64,000 nt of DNA from Halopseudomonas oceani (lineage in GTDB: Bacteria > Pseudomonadota > Gammaproteobacteria > Pseudomonadales > Pseudomonadaceae), in the NCBI RefSeq assembly GCF_002903165.1, contig NZ_PPSK01000018.1, forward strand, positions 1-64,000, in the 5' to 3' direction. Both the position numbers and the translations under genes were made by a program. Shown piece after piece: positions 1-7,866 of the stretch (the stretch's first letter is position 1; the number at the start of each line of letters is the position of its first letter). Below the pieces are notes generated by a model. It had not been told where the DNA came from. It worked only from the letters and a program-made list of their open reading frames with translations, and did not search any database.

Positions 1-39
1 AGCTGTCGATGTACGGGGGATACACGCCGATGTTTCTAC

Positions 40-1065
40 TTAATGATCACTAAGTAATACCCTTAGTACACCGAGAATACTTCTTGTATCTGGCGGATTG
101 CGCCCAGGTGCTCCTGCACAATGCCCCCAGTCGGACTCAAGCGGCCGAAAAAATGCGTTTGGTACTTGCTGTGCTTCGCTTAAGGCGTCTTCGCTGGTGA
201 AGTAGAGATCGGTGCTGCCTGGCATGATCAGGCAACTCGCTTGAATCCCCTTTAGCGCGGCGTCGAAATCGTTGTTCCAGACTGGGTTGGCGCTGATGTC
301 TCCCTGTTGCCATGTGTGCAACACGGCAAGCAGATTGTTGGCGTCTTGCTTGAGGTGGTCCTCTTCCCAGTACCGTAACAGCGACTCTATCGAGTCGAAG
401 CCCAGTTCTTTATATCGCTCTTCGCGAAAGAACGCCTGGCTGTAGGCCCAGCCGGCGTAAACTCGGCCAAAGGCCTTCAGGCCGGCCTTTGGCGGGGATT
501 GGTAACGCCCTCCATCCCAGTCTTTGTCACATGTCAGTGCTGCCTTGACCCCCTCAAGAAACACCTGGTTGTGTGGCCAGCAACGGGCGGTCGCACAAAT
601 ACTGGCCACGCGCTTTACCTGGTCCGGGTACAGGCAGCCCCACTGCAGAGCCTGCATGCCGCCCATTGACCAGCCGGCGACGAGTGCGACTTCAGCGCCT
701 GCAAAGTGCTCCTCAACCAGTCTGTGCTGCAAAACGACGTTGTCGTACAGGCTGACCTTGGGGAAATTAGGACCGCGTTGACTGTGGTGTGCGTTGGAAG
801 GCGAGCTGGATTGGCCGTTGCCAAGCAGATTTGGAATCAGAATGCAGTAGCGTTCCGGGTCTAAGGGGCTGCCTGCACCAATCAGGGGCAGATTTCCTTC
901 GTGTGTTCCGCCGTAGTACGTCGGCAGGATGATCAGGTTGTCACACGCAGCGTTGAGCTGGCCTATCTGTAGATAACGTAAACGGGCATCGCGCAGTACC
1001 GTTCCGCTCTGGAGCGGCCAGTCTCCGGCATGGAATTCGTCTTCAACTGCTTGATATTCGTACAT
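40..1065 (-). CDS. Alpha/beta hydrolase, homoserine O-acetyltransferase (MetX)-like family
   Basis: A 341-residue alpha/beta hydrolase of the MetX-like acyltransferase/hydrolase family. The nucleophile elbow GWSMGG gives Ser133, and Asp286 (in GSTDLYF) and His315 (in DWGHC) complete a plausible catalytic triad. The family contains homoserine acetyltransferases but also many esterase-like hydrolases of unknown substrate, so a methionine role is not claimed. The start at 1065 is chosen because AGAGG lies about 6 bases upstream; an in-frame ATG at 1089 and a further one at 1173 lack a Shine-Dalgarno sequence. It is transcribed divergently from the type III glutamine synthetase, with an 18-bp palindrome between them, which suggests a shared regulator and a role in amine or amide assimilation (inference). 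Confidence 0.75.
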   Translation of the reverse strand: MYEYQAVEDEFHAGDWPLQSGTVLRDARLRYLQIGQLNAACDNLIILPTYYGGTHEGNLPLIGAGSPLDPERYCILIPNLLGNGQSSSPSNAHHSQRGPNFPKVSLYDNVVLQHRLVEEHFAGAEVALVAGWSMGGMQALQWGCLYPDQVKRVASICATARCWPHNQVFLEGVKAALTCDKDWDGGRYQSPPKAGLKAFGRVYAGWAYSQAFFREERYKELGFDSIESLLRYWEEDHLKQDANNLLAVLHTWQQGDISANPVWNNDFDAALKGIQASCLIMPGSTDLYFTSEDALSEAQQVPNAFFRPLESDWGHCAGAPGRNPPDTRSILGVLRVLLSDH

Positions 1066-1132
1066 ATGCGGCCTCTTGGTTGGCGCCATTGAATTGATCG
1101 CCAGCGACTCGGATTCTGTCTGCCAATTAAAT

Positions 1133-1150
1133 ATGCATGCTGGCATGTAT
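1133..1150. promoter_or_regulatory. Palindrome in divergent promoter region
   Basis: The 18 bases ATGCATGCTGGCATGTAT form an inverted repeat (7 of 9 pairs match) about midway between the divergent hydrolase and glutamine synthetase genes. It is flanked by a second inverted repeat, GATTCTGTC at 1112-1120 and GACAGAATC at 1191-1199. Either could be an operator. The TetR-type regulator at 3814 is a candidate binder, but nothing in the sequence proves it. Confidence 0.4.
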
Positions 1151-1213
1151 GTTGAATGAAAGATTCGTACCAAGCGCCGCAGCGGTTGCGGACAGAATCA
1201 GCGGAGTATCAAC

Positions 1214-2575
1214 ATGAGTCAGCATGTGAGCAGTGAACAATTGAAAGAGTCCCTTGCAGAGAAGGGCGTGAAGTACGCTCTGAGTGGCTACGTCGATCTG
1301 CACGGGGTGATCAAGGGCAAGTTTGTTCCGCTCAATCATCTGGGGCGGATGATGAAAGGGTCGGAGCTCTACACTGGCGCTGCGCTGGACGGTGTTCCAC
1401 AGGACATCAGCGATAATGAAGTCGCGACCATGCCTGATCCTGCGACTGCCACCATCTGTCCGTGGAATCCTGAACTGGCTTGGTTCGCCAGTGACCTGTA
1501 TCTGGACGGCGCGCCGTTTGAGGCCTGCTCGCGCAATATCCTTAAGCGTCAGGTCGCGCAGGCGGCGGACATGGGACTGACCTTCAACCTGGGTATCGAG
1601 ACCGAGTTTTTCCTGTTTCGCGATTCCGAGGACGGCGGCTTCGAACCTATCAGCGCCCGCGACACGCTGGCCAAACCCTGCTACGACCCCCGCGGCCTGA
1701 TGGACAACATGCCCATCGTCGGTGAGCTGGTCGAAGCCATGAATGCCATGGGCTGGGATGTTTACTCCTTTGACCATGAAGATGCCAACGGCCAGTTTGA
1801 AACCGACTTTACCTATACCGATGCCCTCGGCATGGCTGACCGCTTGGTGTTCTTCCGTCTGATGGCGAACGAGATTGCGCGCAAGCATGGCGGCTTTGCC
1901 AGCTTTATGCCCAAGCCCTCGGCTAATCGCACTGGCAGCGGCGCGCACTACAACATGTCGCTGGCGGATCGTGAAACCGGGCGCAATCTGTTTGATGCGG
2001 CGAATGGTGAAGACTCCTACGGCTGCGGCGTGACTCAGATGGCGTATCACTTTATTGCCGGTGTGATGAAGCACGCCAAGGCGATCAGCGCGGTGATTGC
2101 GCCGACGGTCAACAGCTACAAGCGTCTGGTGCGCAAGGGCAGCATGTCTGGCTCTACCTGGGCGCCAGTATTCGTTTGCTACGGCAACAACAACCGCACC
2201 AACATGCTGCGTATCCCGTCGCAGGGTGGCCGGGTCGAGTGTCGTGCGGCCGATATTGCCTGCAATCCCTATCTCGGCGCCGCGATGATGCTGGCTGCTG
2301 GCCTGGAAGGTATCCGCGAGGGTATGGATCCGGGTACGCCGCATCGGGAGAACATGTACAACTACACCGATCAGCAGGTGCGAGAGATGGACATTGAGCT
2401 GTTGCCGCAAAACCTCGGCGAGGCTGTCGATGCCTTCGAAGCAGACCCGCTGTCGCGCGCGGTATTCGGCGATGCGATGTTCGACAGCTTTGTCAGCTTC
2501 AAGCGTCAGGAGTGGACCGAGTATCACACCCACGTCTCCGATTGGGAGCTACAGCGCTACCTGAAGTTCTTTTAA
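1214..2575 (+). CDS. glnT: Type III glutamine synthetase family (GlnT / gamma-glutamylmethylamide synthetase-like)
   Basis: A 453-residue member of the GlnA-like fold, of the type first described as rhizobial GSIII; the same branch includes gamma-glutamylmethylamide synthetases, so the amine substrate may be ammonia or a small amine. Seen: the N-terminal segment around YVDLHGVIKGK, the metal-binding IETEFFLF, the SGAHYNMSL histidine region, the NRTNMLRIP arginine region and VECRAADIACNPYL. GGAG precedes the ATG at a good distance. It is divergent from a MetX-like hydrolase and followed 93 bases later by a nitrogen-compound binding protein. A second, PuuA-like synthetase lies 9 kb away, so this is unlikely to be the housekeeping GlnA. 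Confidence 0.85.
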   Translation: MSQHVSSEQLKESLAEKGVKYALSGYVDLHGVIKGKFVPLNHLGRMMKGSELYTGAALDGVPQDISDNEVATMPDPATATICPWNPELAWFASDLYLDGAPFEACSRNILKRQVAQAADMGLTFNLGIETEFFLFRDSEDGGFEPISARDTLAKPCYDPRGLMDNMPIVGELVEAMNAMGWDVYSFDHEDANGQFETDFTYTDALGMADRLVFFRLMANEIARKHGGFASFMPKPSANRTGSGAHYNMSLADRETGRNLFDAANGEDSYGCGVTQMAYHFIAGVMKHAKAISAVIAPTVNSYKRLVRKGSMSGSTWAPVFVCYGNNNRTNMLRIPSQGGRVECRAADIACNPYLGAAMMLAAGLEGIREGMDPGTPHRENMYNYTDQQVREMDIELLPQNLGEAVDAFEADPLSRAVFGDAMFDSFVSFKRQEWTEYHTHVSDWELQRYLKFF

Positions 2576-2582
2576 GTCGGTT

Positions 2583-2606
2583 CCGCGCCGGTGACGGCGC
2601 GGTTCT
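2583..2606 (+). terminator. Hairpin after glnT
   Basis: CCGCGCC and GGCGCGG pair around a 6-base loop and are followed by TTCTTG. It lies 8 bases past the glutamine synthetase stop and could terminate or attenuate transcription into the binding-protein gene. The T-tract is weak. Confidence 0.45.
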
Positions 2607-2668
2607 TGCTGCGGAGTTACTGCCAAGCCTTCACATCATTGCCAACTAGAACCATATGGAGTTGAACC

Positions 2669-3763
2669 ATGAAAAAGTCCGTTCCATTTGCACGACGTTT
2701 CAAGCAGGTTGTTTCAGGCGCCGTGATTGCACTGGCGGCATCGGTTGCCGTCGTACCAGCCGCTCAGGCAGAGGAAAAGGACAGCTTCAAGCTGGCCTGG
2801 AGCATCTACGCTGGCTGGATTCCGTGGAAGTACATCGATGAGTCAGGGTTGATGAAAAAGTGGGCCGATAAATACGGCATCAGTGTCGAGATCGTGCAGA
2901 TCAACGACTATATCGAGTCGATCAACCAGTACAGTGCTGGTCAGTTTGATGGTGTGGTAGCAACCAGTATGGATGCGCTGTCCATTCCCTCGGCGGGCGG
3001 TGTGGATACCACTGCGTTGATCGTCGGTGATTACTCCAACGGCAACGATGGCATCGTCATGAAGGACAGCACCAGTGTGGCGGATCTGAAGGGCCAGCAG
3101 GTCAATCTGGTTGAGCTTTCGGTATCCCACTATTTGCTCGCCCGAGCGCTGGATTCGGTTGGTCTGAGCGAGAGTGACGTTACCGTAGTCAATACCAGCG
3201 ACGCGGACATGGTGGCCGCCTACAACACGGATGACGTGCGCAATGTGGTGACCTGGAACCCGTTGCTGGACGAAATCCTCAGCCAGCCGGGTGCCAATCG
3301 CGTATTTGATTCCAGCCAGATTCCGGGCCATATCAAGGACCTGACCATCGTCAACACCGAAACCCTGCGCGACAACCCCGCACTCGGCAAGGCGCTGGTT
3401 GGGGCCTGGTTTGAGCTGATGGCCGAGATGGGTACCGATAGTGAAGCCGGGCAGAAGGCACGTGCCTTCCTTGGCGAAGCGTCGGCGACCGATCAGGCTG
3501 GTTACGAGGCACAGTTGGCCGGTATGAAGATGTTCTGGCAACCGGCGGATGCGCTGACCTTTATTGCCAGCGACGAAGCCTATGACGCCATGGACAGTGT
3601 CCGCGATTTCTCGTTCGAGAAGGGGCTGCTGGGCGAAGGGGCTGACTCTGCGGATTTCGTCGGGATCGAGATGCCCAATGGCAAGACACTCGGCGATACC
3701 GCTAACATCAAGCTGCGGTTTGATACCGAGTACATGCAGATGGCGGCCGACGGCGCCCTCTGA
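2669..3763 (+). CDS. ABC transporter periplasmic binding protein, urea-carboxylase-region type
   Basis: A 364-residue periplasmic binding protein of the NMT1/TauA-like fold, resembling the group often found beside urea carboxylase genes. A Sec signal peptide is clear: basic start (MKKSVPFARRFK), hydrophobic core, and cleavage after VVPAAQA at about residue 34. The mature part starts FKLAWSIYAGW. GGAG precedes the ATG. No permease or ATPase gene is adjacent: a TetR regulator follows and a glutamine synthetase precedes. The substrate is unknown; a small nitrogen compound used by the neighbouring synthetase is an inference from context. Confidence 0.8.
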   Translation: MKKSVPFARRFKQVVSGAVIALAASVAVVPAAQAEEKDSFKLAWSIYAGWIPWKYIDESGLMKKWADKYGISVEIVQINDYIESINQYSAGQFDGVVATSMDALSIPSAGGVDTTALIVGDYSNGNDGIVMKDSTSVADLKGQQVNLVELSVSHYLLARALDSVGLSESDVTVVNTSDADMVAAYNTDDVRNVVTWNPLLDEILSQPGANRVFDSSQIPGHIKDLTIVNTETLRDNPALGKALVGAWFELMAEMGTDSEAGQKARAFLGEASATDQAGYEAQLAGMKMFWQPADALTFIASDEAYDAMDSVRDFSFEKGLLGEGADSADFVGIEMPNGKTLGDTANIKLRFDTEYMQMAADGAL

Positions 3764-3773
3764 GGAGTCTGAC

Positions 3774-3799
3774 TGCTGCGGGAGCCTGCTCCCGCAGCA
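3774..3799. repeat. Perfect 12-bp inverted repeat
   Basis: TGCTGCGGGAGC and its exact complement are separated by only two bases (CT), in the 50-base gap between the binding protein and the TetR gene. No T-run follows, so it may act as an attenuator or RNA 3'-end stabiliser. It also resembles the palindromic unit of Pseudomonas REP-type repeats. No second copy was noticed in the window. Confidence 0.6.
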
Positions 3800-3813
3800 C
3801 TTCTGGAACACCC

Positions 3814-4425
3814 ATGCGCAGAACCAAAGAAGACGCGGAAAAAACCCGTTTAAAAATCATCGAAGCGGCACTGACGTTATTCAGCCGCAACGGATACTCC
3901 AACACCACGCTGGCGATGATCGGCAGCGAAGCCGGCTTCAGTCGTGGCCCGATCTACTGGCATTTCAAGAACAAGGATGACCTGTTCGAGGCAGTACTGG
4001 CCTACTCGCAGGAGCCACTGGAGAAGCTGGTGGCGCAGGCGCGCAGCGGTGGCCTGTCTCCGTTGGAGCGAATCGGCGGATTTGTCCGCAGTTGGTTTGT
4101 GCTACTGGTCGAGGACGCCTGGTTTCGCCAATCCTTCGAAATCCTGCTGAATAAAACGGAGCTGACCGAGGCGATGCAGAGCACGCTTGAGCGTGAGCGG
4201 CGACTGACCCAAAGCATGATAGAAACACTGGCGTCGCTGGCCTGCTCCGCGCAGGAGCAAGGGCAGATTCCACAGGGGCAATCGGCCGGACAGCTTGCCT
4301 TGATGATCTATACCCAGTTGATGGGCGTGACCCAAACCTGGCTGTTTGCGCCGGGTTTGTTTGACCTGAATGAGCAGCGGGGATTTTTTGCTGAGCGTTT
4401 GCTGCGTTCGCTGCAGCAGCCGTAA
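3814..4425 (+). CDS. TetR/AcrR family regulator
   Basis: A 203-residue TetR-type repressor. The N-terminal helix-turn-helix spans about residues 10-56, with the typical sequences LTLFSRNGYSNTTLAMIG and GPIYWHFKNKDDLFEAV. The remaining all-helical part resembles the C-terminal domain of AcrR/TtgR-type efflux regulators, but no efflux genes are nearby. It follows the binding protein after a hairpin and converges on an alkylsulfatase gene with a shared terminator. Targets may include the upstream glnT/hydrolase divergent promoter or the alkylsulfatase; this is inference only. Confidence 0.8.
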   Translation: MRRTKEDAEKTRLKIIEAALTLFSRNGYSNTTLAMIGSEAGFSRGPIYWHFKNKDDLFEAVLAYSQEPLEKLVAQARSGGLSPLERIGGFVRSWFVLLVEDAWFRQSFEILLNKTELTEAMQSTLERERRLTQSMIETLASLACSAQEQGQIPQGQSAGQLALMIYTQLMGVTQTWLFAPGLFDLNEQRGFFAERLLRSLQQP

Positions 4426-4431
4426 AAAAAG

Positions 4432-4461
4432 AGCCCCGTTCGTCAAGGTACGAACGGGGCT
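4432..4461. terminator. Bidirectional intrinsic terminator
   Basis: AGCCCCGTTCGT and its perfect complement ACGAACGGGGCT enclose a 6-base loop. An A-run on the left serves as T-tract for the minus-strand alkylsulfatase gene; on the plus strand the hairpin is followed by only TAAAAGG. It sits between two convergent stop codons. Confidence 0.85.
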
Positions 4462-4467
4462 AAAAGG

Positions 4468-6432
4468 TCAGTTACTGACCGGAGTCACGATCGGGAAGTC
4501 ACCGGAAGGCACTTCCAGCATTTGCAGCAGACCGAAGAAGGCATTCGGCTCACCGCTGATCCTGATTTGCCCAGCCTTGACCGCTTCCGGGAAGGTGGTG
4601 CGGCGCAGCAGGATCTGGTCCAGCGTATCGCGGGTCATGCTGACCGTTGCCTGCGCGTTGTCATCCTGAGTATCGGCGCGATAGGTCAGCGTCGAATGCT
4701 CCAAGTTTAGACGGTAGTTCTCGTTGGTGTCTGTCAGCTGCCAGTTGATTACCAGGTGTTTGCCCTCGGCCTTGGCTGCATCCAGGCGAACGCCCATCAG
4801 GTCGAAGAACATCCCGGTATCCAGTGCTTGCAGCACGTCCGGCGACAATGAGCCGACGGTCGGTGGCAGGGTGCCGTTACGCAGTTCCTGAGCGCCCATC
4901 AGGTAAGCTCCGCGCCAAGTGCCGGCTTCTGCTTGATAACCGAGTTGCTCTAGCGCATCTGCACCCAGTTCACGCGCGGCCTGGTTGCTTGGGTCAGCAA
5001 AGACGACCTGATTCATGACGCTGGCGACCCAGCGATACTCGCCGTTGTCGTAATCCTTGCGTGCCTGCTCGATCACTTTGTCGGCGCCGCCCATGTATTC
5101 AATGGTCTTCGCCGCGTTCTGCACCGGTGGCAGCGGGTTAAGGTTGGCTGGGTTAGCGTCGTACCAGCCCATGTAGCGCTGGTAGATGGCTTTGGCGTTG
5201 TGGCGCAGGGTGCCGTAGTAACCGCGTGCGTACCATTGCTGGTCAAGGCTGGCTGGCAGTTTCAGCTGTTCGGCGATATCGCCCGGCAGGTAGCCCTTGT
5301 TGATCATGCGCACAGACTGGTCATGCAGATACTTGTACATATCGCGCTGCACCGACAGGAAGCGCTTGGCATCCTCCTGGCTCCAGATTGGCCAGTGATG
5401 CTGACCAACGACGATATCGGCGCGGTCACCGAAACGCTCCAGCGCCAGGTCGATGTAGTGCGCCCATGCGCTGGCGTCACGCACCGCTGCGCCGCGAATG
5501 GTATAGACGTTATGCATGTGCTGGCTGGTGATCTCCGCGGTATCCAGTACCTTGAACGCGGGGAAGTACATCATCATTTCCGACTCGGCCTCGGTACCGT
5601 GAGCCATCAGAAACTCGATATCCACGCCGTCAATGGTCAGGGTGCTGTTGTCCGGCACGGTATCAGTCGGTGCAATCAGCGTGCGCTCGCCTTTGGACAG
5701 CGCCTTGCCCAGACCGGTGTCGACGTGACCACGTTCGCCCGGTGGCAGCATGGCGCCGAACTGGTAGATGGCCCGGCGGCTCATCGCCGGCCCGGCGATT
5801 ACGTTCTCGGAGACCGCGTGTTCCATGAAGCCGACTGGCGCATAGATACGCGTCTTGCCAGAGGCGACATCCTCATTGCTGGTGACCCCCTTTACGCCGC
5901 CCCAGTGGTCGACGTGGTTGTGGGTGTAGAGCACCGCAACAACCGGCTTTTGCGGACGGTTCTGGTAGTACAGCTCCAGGCCGGCCTTGGCGGTGGAGGG
6001 AGACAGTAGCGGATCAATGATGATCAGGCCGGTGTCACCTTCAATGATCGTCATGTTGGCCAGATCCATGCCGCGGATCTGGTACATGCCGTCGGTCACC
6101 TTGAACAGGCCGTGAATCGCGTTTAGTCGTGCCTGGCGCCAAAGGCTGGGGTTGACGGTATCGGGTGCGGTCTCGTTGTTCAGGAACGCATATTCGCTCA
6201 TGTCCCAGGCAACCGAACCGTCGTCGTTGGTGACCTTGCCGTCGGGTAATTGGGCAACAAAGCCGCGCTGGGCATCAGCAAAGGCCTGCTGGTCGGCAAA
6301 GGGAAGTTGCTCCAGGACCGCGTGATTACTGGCAGCGGTTAGCTCGGTGGCTGGGTTTGGGGTAGCACCGACAGCCAGGCTGATACTGGCGGCCACGGCG
6401 CCGAGGCCGAGGATGACATTGCGTGAACGCAT
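4468..6432 (-). CDS. Periplasmic alkylsulfatase (SdsA1/BDS1-type metallo-beta-lactamase fold)
   Basis: A 654-residue enzyme predicted to hydrolyse linear primary alkyl sulfates such as dodecyl sulfate to alcohol and sulfate. A signal peptide covers roughly residues 1-22 (MRSRNVILGL, then a small hydrophobic stretch). The binuclear zinc motif THNHVDHWGG supplies His171, His173, Asp175 and His176. The middle is the helical dimerisation domain (around residues 390-510) and the C-terminal 120 residues match an SCP2-like domain that binds the alkyl chain. Length fits the family. The start at 6432 has GGAG eight bases upstream; the ATG at 6462 does not. It is monocistronic, with a 280-base upstream region. 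Confidence 0.88.
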   Translation of the reverse strand: MRSRNVILGLGAVAASISLAVGATPNPATELTAASNHAVLEQLPFADQQAFADAQRGFVAQLPDGKVTNDDGSVAWDMSEYAFLNNETAPDTVNPSLWRQARLNAIHGLFKVTDGMYQIRGMDLANMTIIEGDTGLIIIDPLLSPSTAKAGLELYYQNRPQKPVVAVLYTHNHVDHWGGVKGVTSNEDVASGKTRIYAPVGFMEHAVSENVIAGPAMSRRAIYQFGAMLPPGERGHVDTGLGKALSKGERTLIAPTDTVPDNSTLTIDGVDIEFLMAHGTEAESEMMMYFPAFKVLDTAEITSQHMHNVYTIRGAAVRDASAWAHYIDLALERFGDRADIVVGQHHWPIWSQEDAKRFLSVQRDMYKYLHDQSVRMINKGYLPGDIAEQLKLPASLDQQWYARGYYGTLRHNAKAIYQRYMGWYDANPANLNPLPPVQNAAKTIEYMGGADKVIEQARKDYDNGEYRWVASVMNQVVFADPSNQAARELGADALEQLGYQAEAGTWRGAYLMGAQELRNGTLPPTVGSLSPDVLQALDTGMFFDLMGVRLDAAKAEGKHLVINWQLTDTNENYRLNLEHSTLTYRADTQDDNAQATVSMTRDTLDQILLRRTTFPEAVKAGQIRISGEPNAFFGLLQMLEVPSGDFPIVTPVSN

Positions 6433-6659
6433 GGGGTGTCTCCGTGTGTCGTCGCCGTGCATGCGGCGGAATTGTTCTTGATAGCCGGCGAAGCCAGCAT
6501 TGAGACACTATAGGAGGGACTGGCGATATATGGCCAATGCATTTTTATTTTAAAATCTATGCGTTATCTGCATTTCTTGTTGTATTGAAGTGAAACTGCA
6601 GCAATCGGGGGCTAGGCTTAGTGGGGCGATTTTTCCTATCGACCGCTGGCGCGTTAATT

Positions 6660-6710
6660 TATAATTTTGCGCTTTCGCTTGCCCGGTTACCGGGCGCTGT
6701 TAGCTGGAGG
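6660..6710 (+). promoter_or_regulatory. Putative -10 element and leader hairpin of nspC
   Basis: A consensus TATAAT lies at 6660-6665; no good -35 box is seen. The presumed leader contains a perfect hairpin, GCCCGG-TTA-CCGGGC (6681-6695), ending 10 bases before the GGAGG ribosome-binding site at 6706-6710. The hairpin could modulate translation of this polyamine gene. The rest of the upstream gap from 6433 shows only AT-rich sequence. Confidence 0.45.
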
Positions 6711-6712
6711 GT

Positions 6713-7819
6713 ATGAACGAATTGATCAAGACGCCGTACTATCTCATCGACAAGAGCAAGCTCGAACGCAATATGGAGAAGATCGCCTACGTGCGTGAGC
6801 ACTCCGGAGCCAAGGCGCTGCTCGCACTCAAATGCTTTGCTACCTGGTCCGTGTTCGACTTTATGAGTCAGTACATGGATGGCACTACCTCCTCCTCCCT
6901 GAACGAAGTCAAGCTGGGGAAGCTCAAGTTCCCGGGGGAGACACATGCCTACAGCGTGGCCTATGCCGATGACGAGATCGACGAAGTCTTGGCCCATTCG
7001 GACAAGATCATCTTCAACTCCATCAGTCAGCTGAACCGTTTCAGTGACGCCTCGACCGACAAGGTACGCGGCCTGCGCCTGAACCCCGGAGTCAGTAGCT
7101 CAGACTTTCTGATCGCTGATCCTGCCCGTCCGTTCAGCCGTCTGGGCGAGTGGGACGCAGCCAAGATCGAGGCGGTGTTGCCTTTGATCTCCGGCTTTAT
7201 GATTCACAACAACTGCGAGAACAGCGAATTCGACCTGTTTGACCAGATGCTCGGACAGATCGAAGAACGCTTCGGCCACCTGCTTGCGCAGGTGAGTTGG
7301 GTCAGTCTGGGCGGCGGTATTCACTTCACCGGCGAAGACTATCCGCTGGATCGTTTCTGCGCCCGCCTCAAGGCGTTCTCCGAGCGCTACGGGGTTCAGG
7401 TTTACCTGGAGCCCGGCGAGGCCGCGATTACCCTGAGCACTTCCCTCGAAGTGACAGTGCTCGACACCCTCTACAACGGCAAGCAGTTGGCCGTGGTCGA
7501 CAGCTCGATCGAAGCGCACATGCTCGATCTGCTGATCTACCGTCAGGAGGCCAAGATGGAGCCCTGCGCTGGCCCGCATCAATACATGGTATGCGGCAAG
7601 TCTTGCCTGGCCGGCGACATCTTCGGCGAATTCAATTTTGACAGCGAGCTGAAGATTGGCGATCGCCTGTCCTTTATTGATGCGGCTGGTTACACCATGG
7701 TCAAGAAGAACTGGTTCAACGGCGTCAATATGCCCGCCATTGCGATCAGGGAGCTTGATGGTTCGGTGAAACTGGTGCGCGAGTTCGGATTCCAGGATTA
7801 CCTGGACAGCCTCTCCTGA
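6713..7819 (+). CDS. nspC: Carboxynorspermidine/carboxyspermidine decarboxylase
   Basis: A 368-residue PLP enzyme of the alanine-racemase-like fold III decarboxylases. It removes CO2 from carboxy(nor)spermidine to give (nor)spermidine, the last step of the SAM-independent polyamine route. Seen: PLP-lysine Lys40 in ALKCF, the MDGTTSSSLNEVKLG substrate loop, GFMIHNNCEN, the glycine-rich SLGGGIHFTGEDYP phosphate-binding region and VCGKSCLAGD with the catalytic cysteine. GGAGG lies close to the ATG. The dehydrogenase partner starts 47 bases downstream, so the two form one operon, here with the decarboxylase first. Confidence 0.92.
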   Translation: MNELIKTPYYLIDKSKLERNMEKIAYVREHSGAKALLALKCFATWSVFDFMSQYMDGTTSSSLNEVKLGKLKFPGETHAYSVAYADDEIDEVLAHSDKIIFNSISQLNRFSDASTDKVRGLRLNPGVSSSDFLIADPARPFSRLGEWDAAKIEAVLPLISGFMIHNNCENSEFDLFDQMLGQIEERFGHLLAQVSWVSLGGGIHFTGEDYPLDRFCARLKAFSERYGVQVYLEPGEAAITLSTSLEVTVLDTLYNGKQLAVVDSSIEAHMLDLLIYRQEAKMEPCAGPHQYMVCGKSCLAGDIFGEFNFDSELKIGDRLSFIDAAGYTMVKKNWFNGVNMPAIAIRELDGSVKLVREFGFQDYLDSLS

Positions 7820-7866
7820 GGCATAACCTACCCAGCCTTTCCAAGGAGGCGTTTCGAGGAAGAGAA

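Noticed and set aside
1127-2533. 468-residue open frame on the minus strand
   Set aside because: It lies antisense to the glutamine synthetase gene, which has clear family motifs; its product has no recognisable domain and has the composition typical of GC-rich shadow frames.
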